From NCBI GenBank assembly GCA_017608775.1, contig JAFCFF010000013.1, forward strand, positions 1-13,563: a stretch of 13,563 bases of DNA. The letters run 5' to 3'. The position numbers and the translations under genes are program-made. The notes beneath the pieces are model-generated. The model saw only the letters and a list, made by a program, of their open reading frames with translations, ran no database searches and had not been told where the DNA came from. The stretch is from Candidatus Iainarchaeum sp. (GTDB taxonomy: Archaea; Iainarchaeota; Iainarchaeia; Iainarchaeales; JAFCFF01). Each line of letters starts with the position of its first letter. Position 1 is the stretch's first letter. Below, one piece after another: positions 7,449-13,517 of this stretch.

Positions 7449-7486
7449 GATAACTAAGTTAATAATTGATAACTAGGTCAATAATT
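7449..7486. repeat. Two tandem 19-bp imperfect repeats between convergent genes
   Basis: GATAACTAAGTTAATAATT (7449-7467) is followed directly by GATAACTAGGTCAATAATT (7468-7486), with two mismatches. The pair fills the gap between the DUF4139-like stop and the stop of the EndA-like gene on the other strand. It may be a slipped duplication or a protein-binding or termination element. Confidence 0.6.
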
Positions 7487-7769
7487 AAATTCCCTTTTTC
7501 TCAAGTTTATAGTATGTTATTCTTCTGTCAGAGTCAACAAAAGCAAAAACCGCCCATGCGTTTATTGTTTGTGCTAACCTTACAATCCCCACAATTTCTT
7601 TAATCTTTATTTTATCTTTTTCATCAAAAACATTTACAACAAACTTTGTATGCTCTCCTTTTTTTGTGTAAACCCTAAAGTCAGAGCCGTATTTCAACCC
7701 TGTTTTAACCAGGAATCCCTTTTCTGTCAGGTCCTTAAAAACTAAATCCAGTGCTTTTTTTGTTTTCAT
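7485..7769 (-). CDS. tRNA-splicing endonuclease (EndA)-like single-domain protein lacking the catalytic lysine
   Basis: The 94 residues match the C-terminal catalytic domain of archaeal tRNA intron endonuclease: FKDLTEKGFLVKTGLKYG and SDFRVY, then EHTKFVV, then VRLAQT, VFAFVD and ITYYKLE. Of the expected Tyr-His-Lys triad, Tyr34 and His40 are present. The position of the catalytic Lys (normally in ...RVAHSxRK...) is Ala71, within QTINAWAVFAF. The loop between Tyr and His is also short. The N-terminal EndA domain is absent. It may be a structural subunit of a heteromeric EndA, or a relative with another RNA- or DNA-binding role. Its ATG overlaps the HerA stop (ATGA, 7766-7769), and AAGGAG lies about 6 nt upstream inside HerA, so the two are translationally coupled. 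Confidence 0.8.
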   Translation of the reverse strand: MKTKKALDLVFKDLTEKGFLVKTGLKYGSDFRVYTKKGEHTKFVVNVFDEKDKIKIKEIVGIVRLAQTINAWAVFAFVDSDRRITYYKLEKKGI

Positions 7770-10267
7770 ATTATCTCCTTAGATAAAACCTTTCCTGTTA
7801 TTGCCTCAACTCTTAACTTTGCTTTTTTTGTTTTTATATAGTAGACAGGAAGAAAAATTGTTTTTATGTTATTTACAACAACCCTGTCCCATAAATTTGT
7901 TAGTATCTCTCTTATTCTGTTTTCAGGATAAATTTCGTTCTCCGTTTCCAACTCCTTTCTATCAAGACCGACATCCTCTAAAGATCTTAAAATTTTTGTT
8001 TCTGGTTTTAGGGGGATGTCGTAGTATTTTTTCAAACAATAGATGTTTTCCTTGCCTTTTTTTCTCTTCTCAACAATATCCATGCCAACAAGCTTTTCTA
8101 ATATAGCACTGGTTTGTGACTTTGTTAGCTTTGCTCTTTGTCTTATTTCCTCCAGCCTTGCCTTGGTTTGCAAAGCCCTGAAAACCCTTACTATTTTTCC
8201 CTCAAACGAAAACAAGTCCTTGAAGTTCCTGCTTTCAAGAAACTTTCCTTTTTTTATGTGTAATAACTCCCCATTTATTGCACTTATATAGAGTTTATTT
8301 TCCCTTAGCTCGTTCTCTTTTAGGATGTTGAAAGAAACTTCGTAAACAGGCCAACCAACTATCTTTATCTCGCTTATTTCCCCGTATTTTTTCTTTTTTA
8401 AATATTCCTCAACATCCATTAGCTTTATGTAAACCCTAAACACCTCCTTATCCCCTGGCTCTAGAACAACTCCACTTAACTTTTCCTCTTTCTTTATAAT
8501 CTCTTTGAAGCCTTTTTTGTAAATTCCCTCTGGCTTTAGAATGTATTTTTTCTCTAGACTTTCCAAAATCTTTGACAGCTTTACCTTGCTTTTATATTTT
8601 GCGTTAAATGTTTTAACAACAGACTCAATATCCTCCTTGCTTGTAAAGCCAGCCTCCCTTAGCTTATTTTCAATCAAATCAACTATAAAACCAACAACCC
8701 GCTCTTCTGGGACTCTCTCTATCTGTGCAAGGGTTTCCACATCCCTTCCCTCGTGATGGCTGTATCTTGGCCTTGTGTAAAATCTAAAAACTCTTGATGT
8801 TTCCTCTCTCCTGTCTCCTATAAGTGCCTTTCCAACCGGAAGGGTTTTGAGAAATTTCCTCTCTCTGTATTTTTGTGGCATAAAGTTTGGCATTCTCTTT
8901 ATAACTGCTTTTATGTCATCGTCAAAGACCAACTTATGGGTTATCAGCATATCTAGCTGAGAGAGAACTTTTGTGTCAATAGCAGAAGGTTGTTGTGTTG
9001 CAAAAATCAGGGAACAGCTAGGTCTTCTTCCCTGCTTTACGTATTCAACAATTGCGTCAGAGGCAGCTGTTTTATATGTCCCTCCGGGAATAAGTGTGTG
9101 CGCCTCATCAATAAAAAGCCATGTTGGTGGGATCTCTATCTCCATAATTTCCTCTATCTTTTTCTCCTTGTATGTTTTTGCCGCTTCTTTTCTTGTTGCT
9201 ATTTTTCTTGCTGCCAATATTCTTCTTGCCAAAACACCTATCACAAGTGCTGTTACGTTATCGTCCAAAAAGCTTGTATCCAAGATACTTAACATGCCGG
9301 GAATTATTATCTCTGCAAGCGGAGTTCCTTTCTTGCTGAAAACCCCCCAGCTTTTCGAGGCCTCAAACCTCGAGACCAGTGCTCTGACACTTTCCTGTTT
9401 AAACCCTCTTTCCCTTGAGTTTATCTCCTCCTCATTTTCCAAACAAAAAACAATGTCCTCTATATCAAAGTTTTTTTCCCTTCCCTCAACTTTTCTCCTT
9501 TTTTCCTTTCCGTCTCTGGTCTTCTCCAAAATAAAATAGCCCTTTCTAACCTTTTCTATAACTTTTTCCAAAAGAAGGCCTGTTACAGAAAATCTCTCAA
9601 TCCCAAATGTCAGACACCAGTCCTCAGCAGTTAGTAGGGAAGGACTTAGGCTAAATACGCTGTCGTATGTTTCCTTTGGGACTTTTTCCTTGTTTCCAAC
9701 AGGAATAAACACTTTTATGTTTTCCAGGGCTTTTGGCTCTAGACCTCTCCTGTTTAGGCTTTTTACCTCTCCCTCATCTTTGTTTGGGTATCTCATACTC
9801 CAAAACACGCCTATTGGATCAACAACCAAAGCACCTATGTTTTGGTTTTTCAGGGCAAGCTCCTCAGCAATAACCCCCAAGGTATAACTTTTTCCGGAGC
9901 CTCTCATACCGCATATGAAAACAACGTGTGGGTTAAGACTGTCAAGGTATACTTTTTGCTCTTTGTAGTCCTCCTCGTCTGTATAGCCAATAAATAAAGC
10001 TCCCTCATAACCATATTTCCTGAAAACCCCTCTTTTCATCCCAACAAAAACATTCTCAGGTTTGTTTTCATCATGTAAAAAACTTAGAACTTCGGGAATT
10101 TTGAGATCTTTTGTTTTTACCATAGGGTTTTGTTTTTTTAGTTTTTGAATTTCTCTGTCTTCTTCCTTTTTCTTGGCCTCAACAAACTCTTCCCTACCAG
10201 GATTTGTTGCCCCTGTTTTTTTGGAGAGCTCTTCTGCTATATCTTCTATCTCGTTTTCTTCCATCAT
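7766..10267 (-). CDS. HerA/DUF87-family ATPase with long C-terminal extension
   Basis: HerA-FtsK ATPases are hexameric DNA translocases or helicases; classic HerA works with NurA in end resection. The 833 residues hold an N-terminal barrel-like region (about 60-110), Walker A GMRGSGKS at 120-127, Walker B LFIDEAH at 384-390, and the arginine and sensor region QGRRPSCSLIFATQQPS at 412-428. The protein is longer than typical HerA (about 500-600). The extension contains a winged helix at about 695-745 (RAKLTKSQTSAILEKLVG) and two related modules at about 638-674 (GWPVYEVSF ... ISAINGELL) and 805-831 (LPVYYIKT ... VEAITGKVL). No NurA gene is nearby. Two ATGs are adjacent (10265-10267 and 10262-10264), and GAGG lies 5 nt upstream. 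It follows a 61-residue membrane-protein gene by 6 bp and overlaps the EndA-like gene. Confidence 0.9.
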   Translation of the reverse strand: MMEENEIEDIAEELSKKTGATNPGREEFVEAKKKEEDREIQKLKKQNPMVKTKDLKIPEVLSFLHDENKPENVFVGMKRGVFRKYGYEGALFIGYTDEEDYKEQKVYLDSLNPHVVFICGMRGSGKSYTLGVIAEELALKNQNIGALVVDPIGVFWSMRYPNKDEGEVKSLNRRGLEPKALENIKVFIPVGNKEKVPKETYDSVFSLSPSLLTAEDWCLTFGIERFSVTGLLLEKVIEKVRKGYFILEKTRDGKEKRRKVEGREKNFDIEDIVFCLENEEEINSRERGFKQESVRALVSRFEASKSWGVFSKKGTPLAEIIIPGMLSILDTSFLDDNVTALVIGVLARRILAARKIATRKEAAKTYKEKKIEEIMEIEIPPTWLFIDEAHTLIPGGTYKTAASDAIVEYVKQGRRPSCSLIFATQQPSAIDTKVLSQLDMLITHKLVFDDDIKAVIKRMPNFMPQKYRERKFLKTLPVGKALIGDRREETSRVFRFYTRPRYSHHEGRDVETLAQIERVPEERVVGFIVDLIENKLREAGFTSKEDIESVVKTFNAKYKSKVKLSKILESLEKKYILKPEGIYKKGFKEIIKKEEKLSGVVLEPGDKEVFRVYIKLMDVEEYLKKKKYGEISEIKIVGWPVYEVSFNILKENELRENKLYISAINGELLHIKKGKFLESRNFKDLFSFEGKIVRVFRALQTKARLEEIRQRAKLTKSQTSAILEKLVGMDIVEKRKKGKENIYCLKKYYDIPLKPETKILRSLEDVGLDRKELETENEIYPENRIREILTNLWDRVVVNNIKTIFLPVYYIKTKKAKLRVEAITGKVLSKEII

Positions 10268-10273
10268 CTTTCC

Positions 10274-10459
10274 TCAGAAACTAAACTTTCTTCTAAAGAT
10301 ATTTACCTGTAACGAAAGCAAGAGAATTCCAAGACCTATGATAATGAAAAAAATCCCTACAAGCCAAGATATTATCTGTGGGTATTTTATTATCAGGGCG
10401 CCAAACACAACAAACAAAGCCCCCAGTAAAAAGGAATTCAAAACAAGCATTCTAATCAT
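10274..10459 (-). CDS. Small two-helix membrane protein, first gene of the HerA operon
   Basis: The 61-residue product has two hydrophobic helices (about 5-24 and 29-49) separated by a KYPQ turn and ends in a basic tail (NIFRRKFSF). I do not recognise a family. AGGTG lies about 8 nt before the ATG, and a TATA-like box (AAAAATATATAA) lies about 45 bp upstream, so translation is plausible. It ends 6 bp before HerA on the same strand and almost certainly shares its mRNA. A role in tethering the ATPase to the membrane is only a guess. Confidence 0.72.
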   Translation of the reverse strand: MIRMLVLNSFLLGALFVVFGALIIKYPQIISWLVGIFFIIIGLGILLLSLQVNIFRRKFSF

Positions 10460-10499
10460 CAGAAAACACCTATCTTTTCATATAAAAAAGTAGTAACAC

Positions 10500-10511
10500 T
10501 TATATATTTTT
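10500..10511 (-). promoter_or_regulatory. Predicted promoter of the HerA operon
   Basis: The minus strand reads AAAAATATATAA, a TATA-like box. A start near 10478-10480 would give a leader of about 20 nt with AGGTG in front of the ATG at 10457-10459. No other promoter is obvious further down the operon, because gene gaps there are 6 bp or overlaps. Confidence 0.45.
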
Positions 10512-10563
10512 AATTGTGTTTTTCAAAATTTAGTTGTTTTTTGTAGGGTTTCATCAGGCTCTG

Positions 10564-10586
10564 ATTCATAAGCTAATTCATAAACT
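10564..10586 (+). repeat. 11-bp direct repeat at 12-bp spacing upstream of a TATA box
   Basis: ATTCATAAGCT (10564-10574) and ATTCATAAACT (10576-10586) differ at one base and are about one helical turn apart. They end about 15 bp upstream of the TATA-like box that precedes the membrane operon, a usual place for an archaeal activator site. No binding protein can be named. Confidence 0.4.
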
Positions 10587-10598
10587 CAAAAAAGATAA

Positions 10599-10610
10599 CA
10601 ATTATAAACT
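10599..10610 (+). promoter_or_regulatory. Predicted promoter of the membrane operon
   Basis: CAATTATAAACT is a TATA-like box centred about 29 bp before the ATG at 10634. The predicted start (about 10630) is almost at that ATG, which implies a nearly leaderless transcript beginning with the 21-codon ORF. Confidence 0.45.
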
Positions 10611-10633
10611 TTTATCCCAAGGTTTTTGGTAAG

Positions 10634-10699
10634 ATGTGGATTTACTTCGCGGTTTTGATAGTTTTGATAGTCTTTCTCTGGAGAAGGTTAAAAAGATAG
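10634..10699 (+). CDS. 21-residue single-helix membrane microprotein
   Basis: A short frame runs from the ATG at 10634 to TAG at 10697-10699. The product starts MWIYFAVLIVLIVF, one membrane-length hydrophobic helix, and ends in the basic cluster WRRLKR, as a positive-inside anchor would. It is the first ORF after the predicted promoter and is probably read from a leaderless mRNA. Its stop lies 9 bp before the next ATG, and the sequence between (GGGGGAATA) supplies the SD for that gene. A translational-coupling leader peptide is the alternative to a functional protein. The repeat GTTTTGATA twice in a row encodes the VLIVLIV core. Confidence 0.5.
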   Translation: MWIYFAVLIVLIVFLWRRLKR

Positions 10700-10708
10700 G
10701 GGGGAATA

Positions 10709-10948
10709 ATGGGTTTCTTTTCTGATCTTGGAACCAGCATAACAAACTTTCTTGGTAGTGTTTTCAAAAGCACGATAGCCGCTTTTATATTTGTCTTTGT
10801 TTTGGGAATGGCCTATGCCTTGTTTGTTGCTCCCTACAACAACATTTTTCTCTATCTTATTCCTCCCTTGGTAGGTGTCCTTATCTTCTTTGATTCCTGG
10901 ATTCTGGCTCTTTTCTTTATATTTTTAATCGTTTATTTCTTTAGATAA
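10709..10948 (+). CDS. 79-residue hydrophobic membrane protein
   Basis: The product has an N-terminal amphipathic stretch (MGFFSDLGTSITNFLGSVFK) and two or three membrane helices (about 21-42, 46-60 and 63-78), ending FLIVYFFR. I recognise no family. A G-rich SD (AGGGGGG) lies about 6 nt before the ATG. The gene ends with two consecutive TAA codons and the protease ATG follows at once (3 nt), so all three membrane genes form one operon. It could assist or regulate the neighbouring metalloprotease, which is inferred from context only. Confidence 0.7.
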   Translation: MGFFSDLGTSITNFLGSVFKSTIAAFIFVFVLGMAYALFVAPYNNIFLYLIPPLVGVLIFFDSWILALFFIFLIVYFFR

Positions 10949-10951
10949 TAA

Positions 10952-11527
10952 ATGCTTCTTGAGTTTCTTATCTTTTTTCCTGGGGTTGTGTTGCATGAGC
11001 TAAGCCATTATCTTAGCTGTGTCTTGTTAAGGGTTAAGGTATACAGGGTAAAACTTTATGGTCTGGACGAGGCATATGTTGAGCACGAGATCCCAAACTC
11101 AAGGAGAATGGTTGTTATAACACTTGTTCCCTTTTTATTAAACAACCTTCTTTCACTGTTTGTAATATGTCTTTTTTTCACAACATCTTTATTTTGGTAC
11201 AGGGTTTTGTTTGTCTGGCTTTCCTTTTCCTTTACATATTTCTCAGTTCCCTCAGACGATGATCTGAAAAACTCTTTTAGGGTTATGAAAAGATCTTTTG
11301 CAAAAAAGATGAGGGGAAGCGTTTTTGCAAAGATATTCTGGCTTCTTGTTTTTCCTGTCTTTTATCTTATAGTTGCTTTTCTCTTACAGATAATAAAGTT
11401 GTTTTCCTTTAAGGTGGTAAGAGTTGTTCTTTATGTTTTCATGTTTGTTGTGTTTTATCTCTATTTTTCAGGAAGTTTTTCCCTGCCTTTATTTCAAGCT
11501 CAGGATTTTTTGAGGGGAATGTTTTAA
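10952..11527 (+). CDS. Integral-membrane zinc metalloprotease-like protein (HExxH)
   Basis: The 191 residues carry HELSH at 15-19 inside the first hydrophobic segment (FPGVVLHELSHYLSC), the zinc motif of intramembrane or membrane-bound metalloproteases (M50-like / DUF3267-like). Further helices lie at about 56-100 and 125-175, giving four to six membrane passes. A conserved-looking PSDDDLKN at 100-107 offers Asp102-104 as possible third metal ligands. The family match beyond HExxH is tentative and activity is inferred. Neither a PDZ domain nor a clear NPDG motif is present. It is the last gene of the membrane operon; its stop codon overlaps the predicted TATA box of the following tRNA. Confidence 0.72.
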   Translation: MLLEFLIFFPGVVLHELSHYLSCVLLRVKVYRVKLYGLDEAYVEHEIPNSRRMVVITLVPFLLNNLLSLFVICLFFTTSLFWYRVLFVWLSFSFTYFSVPSDDDLKNSFRVMKRSFAKKMRGSVFAKIFWLLVFPVFYLIVAFLLQIIKLFSFKVVRVVLYVFMFVVFYLYFSGSFSLPLFQAQDFLRGMF

Positions 11528-11530
11528 AGT
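11522..11530 (+). promoter_or_regulatory. Predicted promoter of tRNA-Leu
   Basis: TTTTAAAGT lies about 28 bp before the mature 5' end of the tRNA, the usual TATA distance. It overlaps the last codon and stop of the upstream protease gene (TAA at 11525-11527), so the two units are packed to the limit. Confidence 0.5.
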
Positions 11531-11553
11531 TTTCTTTAACCTAAAATCTTTAA

Positions 11554-11637
11554 GCGGGGATGCCGGAGCGGTCAAACGGGCAGCGTTGAGGTCGCTGTGG
11601 CTTAGTGCCTACGCAGGTTCGAATCCTGCTCCCCGCA
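11554..11637 (+). tRNA. tRNA-Leu (anticodon GAG)
   Basis: An 84-nt class II tRNA folds completely. The acceptor GCGGGGA (11554-11560) pairs with TCCCCGC (11630-11636), with discriminator A at 11637. The D stem is CCG/CGG (11563-11565 and 11577-11579). The anticodon stem CAGCG/CGCTG (11581-11585 and 11593-11597) carries loop TTGAGGT with GAG at 11588-11590. A 15-nt variable arm has a GGC/GCC stem, and the T stem GCAGG/CCTGC carries loop TTCGAAT. The long variable arm, discriminator A and GAG anticodon agree on leucine (codons CUU and CUC). CCA is not encoded and there is no intron. Confidence 0.97.
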
Positions 11638-11643
11638 TTTTTT
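11638..11643 (+). terminator. T6 tract after tRNA-Leu
   Basis: Six T residues follow the tRNA directly, a typical archaeal terminator. The next ATG is only 10 bp further on and has no separate TATA box, so termination must be partial if the next gene is to be expressed from this promoter. Confidence 0.5.
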
Positions 11644-11653
11644 GGGTAGTTAG

Positions 11654-12289
11654 ATGGTCATAATTGGAATTGATTTAGCGGGAGTTCCAGAGAAAGAAAC
11701 TGGCTTTGCGGTTTTAAGAAAAGGACTAAAAACCGAAACAAGAGTCCTACACACAGATAAGGAAATAATAAAAGAAACCCTAAAACACAAGCCAAGGATC
11801 ATAACTATTGACGCTCCACTAGGAATGCCGAGGGGCAGGTGCTGCTTTGATAAAAACTGTTCATGTAGGTCTGCGGGAGCCATGAGAAAAGCAGAAAGAG
11901 CTCTTGTCAAGATGGGGATAAGGGTTTTTCCCTGTGGATTTGCTGGAATGCAAAAGCTAACCCTAAGAGGAATAAAGTTAAGGAAATACTTTGAAAAGAA
12001 AAAACACAGAGTTATAGAGACATATCCTGGAAGTGCCCAAGACATCTTGGGGATGCCGAGAAAGGGAAAAGGACTTGAATCTCTTCGTAAAGCCTTGATA
12101 AAATATGGTTTCAGGGGAGATGTGAAAACAGCAAAGACAGACCATGAGCTTGATGCTATTACTTCTGCTTTGGTTGGAAAGTATTATCTGGAAAAAAACT
12201 ACCTGGCACTAGGTGATCCAGAGGAACAACAAATAATTGTTCCAAGAGATAAAAATCAAAGAAGGTTGTTTGAGAACAAAAAACACTAA
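11654..12289 (+). CDS. DUF429 predicted nuclease (RNase H-like fold)
   Basis: The family is predicted to be an RNase H-fold nuclease of unknown substrate. In 211 residues the conserved acidic positions are visible: GIDLAG with Asp7, TIDAPLGMPRG with Asp53, ETYPGSAQDIL with Glu122, and DHELDAITSALVGKYY with Asp153/Asp157. A cysteine cluster (Cys63, 64, 69, 71 in RCCFDKNCSCR) could bind metal. The ATG follows tRNA-Leu by 16 bp with no clear promoter between, so expression may rely on read-through and tRNA 3' processing. A TIM-barrel gene follows 28 bp downstream on the same strand. Length and motifs are typical; the biochemical role is not established. Confidence 0.85.
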   Translation: MVIIGIDLAGVPEKETGFAVLRKGLKTETRVLHTDKEIIKETLKHKPRIITIDAPLGMPRGRCCFDKNCSCRSAGAMRKAERALVKMGIRVFPCGFAGMQKLTLRGIKLRKYFEKKKHRVIETYPGSAQDILGMPRKGKGLESLRKALIKYGFRGDVKTAKTDHELDAITSALVGKYYLEKNYLALGDPEEQQIIVPRDKNQRRLFENKKH

Positions 12290-12317
12290 AAAACATACTA
12301 TAAAAAAAAGAGAGAAG

Positions 12318-13022
12318 ATGCGAGATATCGGCATATGTATAGGTAACCTAGGACGTTGGGGGGAGAAGACATCCAACATAAAAAAAATTCTTAGCAATAT
12401 TGAGATAGATGGAGTTGAACTTGTTTTTAAGAACAACAAAGAACTAAATAATTTTAAATTATCTAAAAAAGATGCCTTTTTTTTTTTTATTTATAAATTT
12501 ATATCGATTCATGCTCCATGGAAAGAATACCAAATTTCAGATACTTCTCTAAAAAAACTGGATAAAATCGCTAAATCACTTAACTTGCTTACTGTGGTAG
12601 TTCATCCAACCCAAATAAAACAAAACAAATGGAAAACACTTTGCTTTCCTGTCTCAACTGAAAACCTAAAAAAAGATAGAAAACATGAAACAATTCTTGA
12701 AAAAAACTCAGATGTTGGGTTGGTTTTAGATGTTGCCCATGCTTATGCATTTTCTCCCAACGAAACAAAGAAAATCATAAAAAAATTTAAAGAAAGAATA
12801 GTTGAAGTTCATCTAAGTTCAAGAGTAAAGGGAGAAGATCATGAAGCATTTAAGCTTTTCACAAAGGGGCATCTCAGGTCAATAGAATCAATAAAAAAGC
12901 TTAGTTGTCCTTTAGTTTTGGAGACATCAACTGCCTTCAGTGAAAATAAAAAAAAGATAAAAAAGGAAATAAAAGAAGTTAGAAAGTGGTTAGGTGAGGG
13001 CGATGGAAAAAAGAAAAGATAG
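12318..13022 (+). CDS. TIM-barrel protein of the endonuclease IV / xylose isomerase-like superfamily
   Basis: The 234 residues show the metal-ligand order of AP-endonuclease-2 family barrels: Glu34 (GVELVF), His65 (SIHAPW), His96 (VVHP), Glu115 (STEN), Asp138 and His141 (LDVAHA), His165 (EVHLSS), Asp174/His175 (GEDHEAF) and Glu212 (LETS). Members are endonuclease IV, sugar isomerases and epimerases; I cannot tell which from sequence. At 234 residues it is shorter than endonuclease IV (about 280). I chose the ATG at 12318 (AGAGAGAAG upstream) because an earlier TTG at 12237 would lie inside the DUF429 gene. A 12-T run (12477-12488) encodes FFFF. The last 20 bp overlap the DUF357 gene. Confidence 0.75.
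   Translation: MRDIGICIGNLGRWGEKTSNIKKILSNIEIDGVELVFKNNKELNNFKLSKKDAFFFFIYKFISIHAPWKEYQISDTSLKKLDKIAKSLNLLTVVVHPTQIKQNKWKTLCFPVSTENLKKDRKHETILEKNSDVGLVLDVAHAYAFSPNETKKIIKKFKERIVEVHLSSRVKGEDHEAFKLFTKGHLRSIESIKKLSCPLVLETSTAFSENKKKIKKEIKEVRKWLGEGDGKKKR
12997..13002 (+). promoter_or_regulatory. SD that decides the DUF357 start
   Basis: AGGTGA (12992-12997) and the following GGGCG directly precede the ATG at 13003. The same sequence contains an in-frame GTG at 12994, but that GTG is part of the SD itself, so the ATG is the better start. Confidence 0.5.
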
Positions 13023-13293
13023 TGTTTTGAAAAAATATAAAAAATATTTGGAAAAAGCTCTTAAAAAAGTGAAAATTTCTCTTCCCAGAAACTCCCAACA
13101 CTATAAACAAGCACAGGATTTTGTTGAGATGGCAAAAAATTATTATTTAGATGGAAAATATTTTGAGAGGAAAGGAGACAGGGAAAGAGCTTTGGCAGCC
13201 TATGCATATGCTCATGCCTGGCTAGACGCAGGAGTGAGACTTGGTTTTCTGGATGGAAAAAAAGATTATAAATTATTTACCCATTCAAATTAA
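13003..13293 (+). CDS. DUF357 family protein
   Basis: This is a small archaeal helical protein of unknown function. The 96 residues contain the family signature in the C-terminal half: AQDFVEMAKNYYLDGKYF, then GDRERALAAYAYAHAWLDAG, then VRLGFLDG. The helices resemble TPR-like or MIT-like pairs and the N-terminus is lysine-rich. Translation probably starts at ATG 13003, 20 bp before the end of the TIM-barrel gene, which suggests coupling. Its stop (13291-13293) overlaps the stop of a convergent gene on the other strand. The family match is strong; the function is unknown. Confidence 0.88.
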   Translation: MEKRKDSVLKKYKKYLEKALKKVKISLPRNSQHYKQAQDFVEMAKNYYLDGKYFERKGDRERALAAYAYAHAWLDAGVRLGFLDGKKDYKLFTHSN

Positions 13294-13517
13294 TTTTCTT
13301 TTCTTAGTTTTATGTTGTAAAAACTTTCTATAAACTCTTTTTCTTTTTCGTTTATTTCTCCAACAATAATTAGGGATTGAGGAAAGTCTGTTTCAAAGTC
13401 TTTGTGTTTTTTTATTTTCTCAACCATGTTTTCAAAATAATCAACAAGTATCTTTCTTTTTCTTGTTCCAAGGGCCTTAACCGCAAAAACCAGTTTTCCG
13501 TCAAGAATTTTTTCTCT
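13290..13517 (-). CDS. C-terminal fragment of an unrecognised gene, truncated by the terminal palindrome
   Basis: Reading the minus strand from the palindrome centre, an open frame of about 75 codons begins KILDGKLVFAVKALGTRKR and ends FIESFYNIKLRKEN, with TAA at 13290-13292. It includes the segment VDYFENMVEKIKKHKDFETD. The composition looks like the real genes of the window. I recognise no family. No start codon is visible, and upstream the frame enters the palindrome's second arm and meets TAA (13554-13556), so the N-terminus is missing. Its stop overlaps the stop of the convergent DUF357 gene. The true gene probably continues into sequence that was lost where the strand folds back. Confidence 0.6.
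   Translation of the reverse strand, partial: REKILDGKLVFAVKALGTRKRKILVDYFENMVEKIKKHKDFETDFPQSLIIVGEINEKEKEFIESFYNIKLRKEN

Noticed and set aside
8973..9539. 188-codon plus-strand frame inside HerA
   Set aside because: It lies antisense to the ATPase core, including the Walker B region, which is clearly conserved on the minus strand. Its hydrophobic composition is a by-product.
10515..10570. Possible C/D box RNA on the minus strand (CTGATGA)
   Set aside because: A C-box-like CTGATGA is present, but no D box (CUGA) follows at a suitable distance and no terminal stem is visible.
12237..12317. Upstream TTG start for the TIM-barrel gene
   Set aside because: It would lie inside the DUF429 gene in another frame and adds a lysine-rich stretch unlike the first barrel strand, which begins at the ATG at 12318.
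12477..12488. 12-T run in the TIM-barrel gene as a programmed frameshift
   Set aside because: The zero frame stays open and conserved motifs (SIHAPW, VVHP) follow in the same frame; sequencing error or simple slippage risk is possible, but no shift is needed.
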